This document shows, one piece after another, positions 36,780 to 46,671 of a DNA stretch of 64,000 nt. Position 1 is the stretch's first letter. The number at the start of each line of letters is the position of its first letter. The stretch covers positions 253,001 to 317,000 of the forward strand of contig OX327683.1 of NCBI GenBank assembly GCA_946807835.1. Direction: 5' to 3'. The notes under the pieces were generated by a model. It made no database searches. It was not told where the DNA came from and saw only the letters and a list, made by a program, of their open reading frames with translations. The translations under genes and the position numbers were made by a program. This DNA is from Ailanthus altissimus. Taxonomy: Eukaryota; Streptophyta; Magnoliopsida; Sapindales; Simaroubaceae.

Positions 36780-37855
36780 GTATATTAATTAATGATTAAT
36801 ATTAGGAGTATTAATACTTCACATCCTGAAGTTTATATAAATTATATTTTAATAATAATTTTAATTTTATACTGTTATTTCTTTTATTTGATTTGAAATA
36901 TGAAAATACTTTTAATGTTATATTTTTTTATTACATAAATAATTAAAATATTTTTAAAAATTGGTAATATTTTTACCTTTTAAATTAAATAAAAAAATAA
37001 AAAAATAATTAAAAGTAAAACTGTCATTAAAGTATAATTTATATATACCTCAGGGGTAACAGTTTTAATATCCATTAATATTGTAACTACCATAATAATA
37101 AGAATTAAATAAATATATATGATAATAAATAATTAGTGATACATTATTTACATCTAGGCAGTGTTGTTTGAAATTTACTAACAATAAATTTGTAAGTAAA
37201 AATTTATTGAAAATCAGATATATAAAAGAGGTCATGCATTAAGTAATTTAATTAATTAGTTTAGAATTAGAATATGTACATTATTAATTATTTTTTAATA
37301 ATTTAATAATAGATAAACACTTTTGATAATGTGTAACAAAACAATTTCGTATGAACTTTTTTAACTAATAATCTAATTAACAAAAAAAAAATTAATGACT
37401 TTCTAATACTTTAAAAGAGTTTTTTTTTTTAATTAACAACCAAATGATTAATAATTTTTTTAGAATTTTTATTTTTAAAAGCTTCACTTTTAAAATCTCT
37501 TCTAAAAATTATATTTACAAAAATTCTATTTAAAAAGTTTAACCAAACGAGCACTCAAGTGCTTACCTTATTGACAAAGCTTGTGCACATTGACTTAGGT
37601 CAAGGATTGAACCTTAACAGAAGTAAAGAAATTTTGATTTCTAAAGTATTGAGAGATAGTTGCAATTAGTAGTTATTATCATAATTCTTTGTTAATAATT
37701 ATTATATTTATTTTAGATTTGAAATTTACATTGTAATATTTGTACTTGTATTAAAAAAATTCAACTAAACGAACCCTAATAATTTATTTAAATTCATTGC
37801 AACATAATTGAGGAATTTAAATTTAGTATTGTGAGAAAATTGATTGACAATCATT
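36780..37855. other. AT-rich spacer
   Basis: No gene, RNA or clear mobile element recognised. Confidence 0.5.
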
Positions 37856-38532
37856 AGAATATGATGTAGAAAACAAGTCAAGTGTATTAGGTATGCAAGG
37901 AAGTGAGAGGGATGAGAAAAGAAGTAAAAAATTAAAGACAACGCTGCCTAAGGTAAAGAGCTACGGCATACCTGACAGAGACTGCAGCACCGCAGTGCTG
38001 GGTTAATTAGTGCGTGGTGCCAAAGAGCTAGTGCTGCAGCGCCAATGCAGGAATTATGTTTTCCCATCCTAAATTCGATTCCTAAGTTGTTTAAGATTCT
38101 CCAATCTAATTGCCACTCGATTTAGAGTTTTTCTAAGTCATCTTAAGCCTATATAAAGGATCTTTATTAGTTTGTAAACAATCAATAAGAATCTTAGTGG
38201 TTACAACTATACTTAGTAAGAGAAATCCTTAGATTACAAGAGATAAAAAAATTGTATTCTTTATGAGTGCAATTTTAAAGTGTTCTTTGTGAAACTTGGT
38301 GTTCTTTTTTATAAAATGCATACTTTTGTAATTACCTTATGATTCATAATAAAATAAGTAAATCTTAATCTACCGTAAACGTAGGCAAATTGCCGAATCA
38401 TATAAATTATGTGTATTTTCTTTCACTATTTCTTTTTAAGTTTATTTTAATTGGTTTGTTATTACATTATATATTTAGGATTATTGTTTTCGCTTCAACA
38501 AATTGATACTAGAGTTAATTTCAAAGTAAGTC

Positions 38533-39345
38533 ATGGCCGCACCAAAGTATGAGATTAAGAAATTCAATAGGACGAATGATTTTAATTTGTGGAACCTTAA
38601 GGTAAAAGTGTTGCTAGTGAGCCAACGGTTAGGCTTGGCATTAGAGGAGACTGCAAGTCCATCTAGTGAAGAATAAAAGACACCAAAGTCATCTAAAAAT
38701 GAAGTAAAAATAAAAGACATTCAAGAAAAGGCTCATAGTTTTATTGTTTTGTTATTGAGCAATATAGTATTAAGGGAAGTAGCAGATGAAAATACAAGTC
38801 TTTGAAAAAAAACTTGACTCTCTTTACATGCGAAAGTCGTTGACTAACAGTCTACATATAAAAAAGGTGTATCAGTTATCTGTGTTAAAGGGGATACTGA
38901 TGAAAGACTATATAGACACTTTTAAAAAGATCATCATTGATCTTCAATTTATCAACAAAAAGATAAAATATGAAGATAAGACGATTATGTTGCTAAGCTC
39001 ACTTTCTATAAGTTATGAGAGCTTTGTTAATACTTTACTCAACAATAGAGAGAGTTTAACAATGAGTGATGTGAAATCATCCTTAAACTCAAAGCAATTA
39101 GGAAAGTAAATTGAGGACAATGTAGAAAGTTTATCTATAAAAAAAAAGGTCTTCACATAGAGATGGAAAAGAAGATTGGCTTAATATCAAAGTGCAGGAC
39201 TCATAGGAAGTGCTATTGCTACAAGAAATATGGGCACTTCATTAAAGACTGTCTGGAGAAGAAAGCACAAGACAAGAAGAATGTGGATGTTACGTTTACC
39301 TATGACGATAACTTGATGGTGCAGAGACTCTAGTTGTTACTTAGG
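38533..39345 (+). pseudogene. copia gag pseudogene with zinc knuckle and start of protease
   Basis: ATG at 38533 begins MAAPKYEIKKFNRTNDFNLW, the usual copia Gag opening. A TAA-type stop interrupts it after SPSSEE. Another block (YIDTFKKIIIDLQF... LLSSLSISYESF) follows, then a degenerate knuckle CYCYKKYGHFIKDC at about 39210-39250; the first two cysteines are one residue too close for CX2C. The protease motif VLDSGC appears just downstream at about 39365. Confidence 0.85.
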
Positions 39346-39750
39346 GTAAGAATGTTGAACATTGGGTATTAGATTCTGGTTGCACTTTTTACATGTGCCC
39401 ACATAAGTCATGGTTTGTAATTTTTCATTCTATTAGTTGTGGTAAGGTGTTAATGAGTTATAATATTACTTTTTAAGTGATGAAAATTGGTAGTATCAAA
39501 CTTATGATGCATGATGGGTGAGTGAGAGAGTTGTTAGAAGTTAGGTATGCTCTTAACCTCAAGAGAAACTTGATCTTACTATAGACTTTTAGACCAGAAT
39601 GAATGTTTCATCAGGATTGATGGAGGGTTTTTAAGAGTATTAAAGGGTTCTATAGTTGTAATGAGAGTTGAGAAACGCAGAGGTATTTATATACTGCATG
39701 AAAGGTTGTGAGTGGTTCTGCATTATTCTTTATAGATGATGAGAATATGT

Positions 39751-41793
39751 TGTTAGGGTCGGTGCTTACGTGCTATCCCTGAATGTACATAATGAGAGGC
39801 ACAGGTATAGGTTCATTAAGTATTCTGTGAACATTCTCATTAAATCGCTAATATCCATTTATATGGTATTATGCATGTAACATTACAGACATTATAGATC
39901 TGAAGAAGTTCGAATCAGATCTAAAGGGTTTAGATAAGAGCTCATAGTTAGCCATGATGAGACATATAATTGCTAAATATTAGCACAGTTAAGTGTTAAC
40001 TGGTTATAATACTCAGCACATCCAAGAATTGGAGCCTTGTCTGTAATAGGACATAGACTAGTAATTGTATGGTTGCAAGAGTTGCAATCGGGTGCCAAGA
40101 AATACATGTTGCGCAAGTATGTTCTCGAATAATAATTCCTGATCTATTTCTACCGATGTAGGTCTATCGGTGGATACTTTTATATATAGATCAGCATATG
40201 TCGTATATGTCGGGTATAAATGGTCGTTCCTGACCGACCATGAGCTTGGAGCTCGTATTGACATATGGGTATCCAGTTAGAACTAGATATGGGACAGACT
40301 CACGAGGGCCTCCGATAGACATTTAATGTAAGCCGTCAACGGAGGGTCTTCTTGAGTTGAGTAGTATACGTGGTCCTTTAACCTGAGTGCCACGGTGGGC
40401 TTGTAAGTGATCCACCATACTTTGGTTTCACACATGTCACAAACCTTTCATGGTGTGACCGCTGGGTGTTGCTGGGTATGGTCCGATGCTTATGGAGTTC
40501 GGTGCGTACAGATATGGGATCCGTCAGCTCCTATATGAAGTTTGATATCTAGATGCTTCGAGATTGTATCTCAGAAAGTCTTGTGGCCACAAGCAATCAT
40601 ATGGGAAAGAGTTCCGACAGGGTGGAACAATATGGCAAAGGAGTTTGCGCATATTATTCATTGAGATACAAGTCTAGAGATAAGATATGGATAAGCATAA
40701 GGGGATTTGACGGTGATAATCTATATCCCCGCACATCCTGGATATCATGACAGAAGGACTATACGTATGCGTTGTAACCTCAGCTTGTATGGTTCAACGC
40801 GCTGATTTGTATATTCGTGACGTGTGCGTGGGGCATTGCTCACGGACTCATGGAATAGTTTCATTTGACGAATCGGATGTAGGACCTAGGGAGTCCCGCG
40901 ATATGGAGTGTACTCGTTGTGCACTGAGCAGCGTGCCAGATTAAATTGTTTAATCCAGCAATATTCAACAATTCTATGGGAATATGTGCGTATATGTATT
41001 TAAGTGTTAAATACAACAATTAGTTAATAATAATTATTTACTAATTGTATTATGACACGTAGCGTATTGTGGATCCTCAGTTGAGTTTATCTAAGTATGA
41101 GATTTGGTGAGACCCACTAGGGGGTGAACTTGGTAACTATTCATGATGGACAAAATGATCATTTCTCAGTTTGATTATTTAATAGTTAAATAATCAAAAT
41201 ATCTTTTTTTATATTATATAATATATATTATTATATTATATATTATTATTATATTATATTATTATTATATGTATATATTTATATAAATATATATATAAAG
41301 AAGCAAAAGAAAGAATGAGAATGAGGTGAAGGCCAAACGGCCGAGAGAGAAAGAAAGAAATGGAGAGAAAAGGAAAGGAAAAAGAAAAAATAAAATTGTT
41401 TCATTTTTTTTCTCACCTTTCAATTGGAGTAATTATGAATTGTTCCAAATTCTCCATTTCTTATTCTTTTGGAGAAAAGGATGTAAATTCACTCCCAGCT
41501 ATTTTAAAGATTAAGAGTTAATCCCAAGCTGAATATGGAGCTGTTGTTTTAGCTCACAAAGCCCACCGAGTTGGTGACTAGAACTGCATGCCAGCCGGTC
41601 TCTATGCGTTCTCCAGGAAAACCACATGTATAACGTTACATGTTTGATGAGTTCTCTAACTTTATAAATATATTAATGTGATTAATATATTTATTTATTA
41701 TGTTTATTGCAAAATTTATATTTTCGCTGCGTTAGGCAATAGACACAATTGCACATGCATACACCCACGTGCCTAGATCCAGCTGCGCCAACA
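39751..41793. mobile_element. Solo LTR, 2,043 bp, with 5-bp target duplication
   Basis: It begins TGTTAGGGTC and ends GCTGCGCCAACA (TGTT...AACA ends). TATGT flanks it on both sides (39746-39750 and 41794-41798). Removing it joins the protease region to the GAG-pre-integrase motif LWHFRLAHLG of the host copia element. Its first ~450 bp align along their length with the sequence at 63,524-64,000, the 3' LTR of the second copia element. No internal coding region is present, as expected after LTR-LTR recombination. Open frames at 40058-40944 are chance products of its less AT-rich middle. Confidence 0.93.
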
Positions 41794-41798
41794 TATGT

Positions 41799-44000
41799 AA
41801 ACCAAGTTGTGGCATTTTAGACTAGCACACCTAGGTTGAGAGGAACTTAAATGAGTTATTTAGTCAAAAGACATTTGGTAAGGATAAGTTCTAGCCACTA
41901 GAGTTTTGTGAGCATTATATGTTATGAAAAGCACATAGAGTGAGATTCAATACCTGCGAGCACAAGACTAAGAGGACTCTTGACTATATACATTCGGATC
42001 TTTGCGAACCAGCACAGATAGCTACTTATGGTGGGACTAGGTATTTTCTCAGTTTTATTAATGACTGTTCGAGGAAGTTGTAGGTTTAGTGTTGAAGAGT
42101 AAGGATTAAGTGTTTGATGTATTCAAGACTTAGAAGGCACTTGTTGAGAATCAGAGTAGCAAAAGAATAAAAAGGCTAAGAACTAATGGTTGCATTGAGT
42201 TTTATAATAAAGAGTTTGATGAATTTTATGCCAAGCATGGGATTGCAATGCATAGAACTATGAGATCAATACAAATCACAGAATAGAGTAGCTGAAAGAG
42301 TGAATACTTAAAAGGGTTAGATGCATGCTTACTAATGTAAATATGTCCAAAGTGTTTTGGGGTGAAGCTATGATGGCTGTAGTTTATTTGATTAATAGAA
42401 GTCCTTCATTGACGACAAACTTCAAAATTCAGAAGAGAAATTGTCTGGCAACCCTCTCAAGTATGACCACCTTAGAATATTTAGTTGCCCTACCTTTATT
42501 CAGGTGAAGAAAGAAAAATTGGAACCTAGGTTTATCAATGGGATATTCATAGGGTATCCCTAAGGTGTGAAAGGATACATGTTATGATATAGAGATTTAA
42601 CACCACCAAAGAGTATTATAAGCCGTGATGTGATGGTCGATGAGACATCAATGTTAAAAGCTTCCCAAAAAGATGAGAAAAAAGAACATGTACCTAAGGA
42701 AGACTAAGCACCAAAGTCAATTAAAGTGAAGCTTAAGTGTATATTTGATATACCCCCAAATCAGTACTTAAACAAGAAGATCTTTAATGTTGAGCCAAAA
42801 ACATCGGCATGTTCTTTCATGTCCACCCAAAGAAAGATTAGGACTTCTAAAAAGGAACTTGAAGAGTACCAGTTAGCCAGAGACAATTAAGGAGAACGAT
42901 TAACCCACCAATCAGGTATGCATAAGTAGATATGGTTGCTCACGTATTTAATTTTGCTTACACTTTTGAATTTGATGAGCCTATGACATATGTTAAGGCT
43001 ATAAAGAGTGAAAATAATGATAAATGACAATAGGCCATAGAAGAAGAGATTAGTTCTCTTAGAAAGAATAATACCTGAAAGTTGGTAGAGATATCTCAAA
43101 ATAAACTAGTAGGGTGCGAGTAGGTGTGTAAGGTTAAGGAGGGGATATCAGAGATAGAGCTTACAAGATTCAAGTTTAGACTAGTTGCATAAAAGTTTAC
43201 TTAGAGAGAAGGAGCAGACTTTCATAAGATTTCTCTCCAGTCATCAAGCACACATCCATTAGGATTTTGTTAGCCATATATGCATTTATATCTAAAGCAA
43301 ATGGATGTAAAGACAACTTTTTTGCATGGAAAGTTTGAATAGATGATTTACATGGCACAGCCGTAAGGGTTTGTAGAGCCCAAAAAGAAAAAGCATGCTT
43401 GTTTACTGAAAAAGTTACTATATAGGTTAAAACAATCACCTAGACATTGATATAAAAGATTTGATAAGTTTATGATAACTTGTGGGTTTAATGGGAGCAA
43501 GTATGACGAATGTGTGTACATTAATAGCTTGAGTATTAGGATGATGTATTTACTTCTATACTTGGATGACATGTTAATTACATGTAGAAATATGAAAAAA
43601 AAAAATACATAAACTCAAGAAATAGTTAAGTGGCAAGTTTGAGATGAAGGATTTGGGAGCAATAAAGAGGATATTGAGTATGTATATTATGAGGGAAAGA
43701 AAAGATGTTATATTTTTATCACAATAGTTGCATATACTCAGGATCTTAAAAAAGTTTGGTATGTCCAATACAAATGTTGTTTCTATTACTTTGACCATGC
43801 ATTTTAAACTTTCAATAGCATAATTACCGACATTTGAAAAGGAGAAATTATAGATGAATAAAGTATTATATATAAGCGCTATGAGGAGCATCACATATAT
43901 GATAATTTGCACAATATTCGACATAGCACAGACGGTGAGAATGGCGAGTAGATACATAACAAATTAGAGTAAAAATTATTAATTTGCAGTGAAGTAAATT
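41799..44000 (+). pseudogene. copia pol pseudogene (integrase, reverse transcriptase, RNase H remnants)
   Basis: Recognisable blocks in order: LWHFRLAHLG (GAG-pre-integrase), IHSDLCGPAQIATYGGTRYF (integrase core), FYNKEFDEFYAKHGIAMHRT, WGEAMMAVVYLINRSPS, FINGIFIGYP, then RT blocks KQMDVKTTFLHG, KKLLYRLKQSPRH, LLLYLDDMLITC (the YLDD catalytic box near 43556) and RNase H-side MKDLGAIKRI-like sequence. Stops and frameshifts occur every few dozen codons, so it is inactive. Confidence 0.85.
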
Positions 44001-44357
44001 TTGAGATATATCAAAAAAATATCGGATCATAGATTAGTTTATAAAAGGGTTGAGAATGAGAATGAAATAATAAGATAATACGTTGGCTCAAATTATTTAA
44101 GTATTCTAGACAAAAGAATGTCATTGGCGAATTAAAGGGTAATTTACTTCGTTTTAATTCTTTTTTTTGGTTAAGTGTTGAATCCGTTCTCCCCTCCGTA
44201 AGAAATATTTACTACTTTTAGAATTACACCCTGAAGGCGGGGATCAAACATATTGGACTTGCTAATCTCAGTTTTGAAACCAGCGGACCCGGCAAGTATT
44301 AGTCCAGAAACATTGGGCTGGCTGGTGGTAGGATTGATAAAACACTGTGTGGCAAGT

Positions 44358-44415
44358 TCAGCAAACCGATTGGCTGACGCTTTTCAGTAGGAATCGAGCA
44401 AACCGATTGGCTGAC
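44358..44415. repeat. 19-bp direct repeat at the eRF1 truncation point
   Basis: AGCAAACCGATTGGCTGAC occurs at 44360-44378 and again at 44397-44415, 37 bp apart, exactly where eRF1 similarity stops. Confidence 0.85.
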
Positions 44416-44958
44416 TGTCCTCCTCTCCCATGTTTCTTTGGAAGGTCCACATTGTACTTATGAAGCACCTCACGGGTGTAACCACTCAGAGTCCCAAAAA
44501 GCGTCCCATTACTATCCATGACAATGAAACCAAACTTGTCATCAGATTCCAAAAGTTCATTCAGAGCATCAGTATGAAACTTGTTGTCACAGAAGTAAAG
44601 AGATACATTAAGAGGCCTGAAAGGTTCGAAGTCAAAGGTGACCTTCTTTTCCTTCCCATCTTCAGTGACAACTGTTCCCGTGTAAAGCACGAGCCCATTG
44701 GCAGGAACCCTGTTGTAGAGCTTCAACTTTTGCTGGCAAGAGGTGATTGCACCCAAGACAGATTGACGGTTGACCCTGCTTTTGATGTTTGAAGCAGTTC
44801 CAAACTCATCGCCAAGCATTTTTGTGACTCGCGATACCTGATCAAGTGGAGGCATGATCAGAGATATCCCGTTGCCTCTAGCAGCTTCAAGTGCTTTGAT
44901 CAATCTCTTGATCTTCCATATCTCAATATTCCTATCAATCTCATTTGGGATCAACCAT
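44358..44958 (-). pseudogene. eRF1: Truncated eRF1 copy: N-domain plus GGQ loop only
   Basis: About 197 codons read like plant peptide-chain release factor 1: [39 protein letters not shown] (NIKS), LYFCDNKFH (YxCxxxF, stop-codon recognition), [18 protein letters not shown] (GGQ, peptide release), then a short unrelated tail and TGA at 44358. The family is about 435 residues, so the rest of the M domain and the eRF3-binding C domain are missing. Three residues are lost after GNG (TSM in normal copies). The ATG at 44958 aligns with the normal start but is out of frame because of one extra base about five codons in; no in-frame ATG precedes the conserved block. Promoter and 5'UTR intron seem preserved upstream. 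I call it a pseudogene; a functional short protein would need a non-ATG or much later start. Confidence 0.85.
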
Positions 44959-45001
44959 TGTTAAGTATTATAATAACTCTCAAAAGAAGTGATGGAATCA
45001 A

Positions 45002-45206
45002 CTGCAAAAGATAAAGCACAACCATTGGGAGATTATCTATTAACCAAAGCTTAATTTTGGAGAGAGAAAACACACCTGAGAATTGTAGGTCGGTGGCTGA
45101 AGAAGAAGAGGTTTTGTTTGTAATTTCGGTTCACTCGCACCCGTTGGAGGATATTAGTAGTACGAGGAAAATAGATGACAAAGGCTAAAAGAATATTATA
45201 TTTATA
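45002..45206 (-). promoter_or_regulatory. eRF1-copy promoter and 5'UTR intron
   Basis: Minus strand: TATAAATA at 45206-45199, a leader exon to 45076 (TTCTCAG|GTGTG donor), a 74-nt intron and a TTTTGCAG acceptor at 45002. This is the usual leader-intron layout of plant eRF1 genes whose coding part is a single exon. Confidence 0.55.
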
Positions 45207-45610
45207 GTGAATACTAAACCAGACGTGTGACCCAGTTAACCGGACATTTAACCTTGGTTAGGGCTAAGTTCAGTAGGTGAATGAGAATCCGTAACATCGC
45301 ACGATTATGTAAATGGATTGGAGTTAGAGGGAGACTACCTGAGGAAGAATTTGAGTGAGGCTCGGACTCGGATGTTTTACGCTTTAGACTTTGGGATTCG
45401 GCCCATGGGCCAAGAACTATGGCCCAGAAACAAAATCCCTGACAGGATTTTATTACAAATTTTTTTTTTAAAAAAAACACCCTCGGATATATCTTTGGAA
45501 GGTTGAAGCTTACATGCCCCAATATTTTTTTTTAACAATAAATATAAAATAAATACTAAAATTAATAAAAATTCTGTAAAAAGTGTAATAAAAATCTAAT
45601 ACGTACTACA

Positions 45611-45773
45611 TTTTAGTGCAAGCAGAATTTGAACACATCTTAAATTCTAATGTATGCGAAGTTTGAATACGTTTTTAAATTTGATGTATACAAATTTTGA
45701 CTGCATCTTAAATTTTAGTATAAGTAAAATTTAAATACATTCTAAATTCTAATGTATGAGAAATTTAAATTAC
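45611..45773. repeat. Five tandem ~34-bp AT-rich repeats
   Basis: Units of the form TTYTARTGTATGNGAARTTT followed by GAATAC-like sequence and TTTTAAA repeat five times with divergence. No coding capacity. Confidence 0.8.
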
Positions 45774-45814
45774 AAATTGTTGATATTCGAAACAAATATA
45801 TATTTATGTTAAAT

Positions 45815-45903
45815 TAATTTATTTAATTTATGTATAAAAGTGGTTGAACTAATTTATTTAATTTGTACATAAATGATGGTGGTTGAGTTAATTTATTTAA
45901 TTT
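45815..45903. repeat. Three short tandem repeats
   Basis: TAATTTATTTAATTT recurs near 45815, 45850 and 45889, separated by GTGGTTGA-containing spacers. Confidence 0.7.
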
Positions 45904-46671
45904 AAACACGATGAAAAAATAAATTAGTTCATGTGATACTGAAATTAATACAAACTTATAAATAAGTTCATTTGAAGATTATATTTTGTAAAATGATATT
46001 AAAATGTAACACCATTGTAGTATTAAAAATATAAAAAAAGAGCAACATAAGAAAGAAGGAAACGTGAAAGTGTGAGAAAAAAGATAAATTTTTTTATTTT
46101 ACTCATCTTAAAAATTTTTGAGTTTAATTATAAATTTATAGTATAATTATCATTAGAGCAACGAAAAATATTTATAAATCTGAAGTTAGTATTCTCTTAT
46201 AATTAACTCAATTTAGTGAATAAATAATAAAAATTTATGTAATTATAATTATTTTTACATAATAAATCTTACCTTTGAAAACTCATAACTAAATTGAATT
46301 TATATTAAACCATATAAATTTTAAGATGAAAAATAAAAAATTTTAATTTAATTAATTATAAGATTCTCTTCCCAACACAGACTTATTATATAACTCCGAG
46401 AGTTGAACCAACTGACATCCATCCTTTGATTCTCAATATTTATACGAGTCGTGTAGTTGGTGTAAGAACTAACGAGTCAACTGTTGAAGGACATTTTGAT
46501 ACTCCAATCAATTATTATAGGATAATAATGTAACTTGCATTTGGGCCTTGAACCCACCAAATAAATGGGCCGACAAAGCAGGCCCAAAATGCAAACCTTG
46601 GGAAAATAAGGGCTTTCTCAACATTTCGAAGTGACAGCAAGAATCAGAAGAGAAGAAGAAGAAGAAGAGAG

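Larger units (their letters stand above)
37860..44140 (+). mobile_element. Decayed Ty1/copia retrotransposon (split by a solo LTR)
   Basis: A probable 5' LTR ends near 38499 (TTCGCTTCAACA) and contains a CTATATAAAGG TATA box at 38148. Next to it AATTGATACTAGAG (38500-38513) resembles the usual tRNA-Met primer site TGGTATCAGAGC. Gag, zinc knuckle, protease, GAG-pre-integrase, integrase, reverse transcriptase and RNase H remnants follow in copia order (integrase before RT), broken by many stops and frameshifts. The 5' LTR start is uncertain and I could not find a matching 3' LTR, so the right end may be deleted. The nested LTR at 39751-41793 is a later insertion. Confidence 0.85.
45207..46640. 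other. AT-rich spacer upstream of NDUFA2
   Basis: Contains the short tandem repeats listed separately. The last ~200 bp should hold the NDUFA2 promoter and leader; the leader ends in a GAA-rich run just before the ATG. Confidence 0.5.

Noticed and set aside
40058..40944. Several 62-68 codon frames in the middle of the solo LTR
   Set aside because: They lie wholly inside a non-coding LTR and resemble no protein.
44430..44792. 120-codon plus-strand frame over the eRF1 copy
   Set aside because: Antisense shadow of conserved eRF1 sequence.
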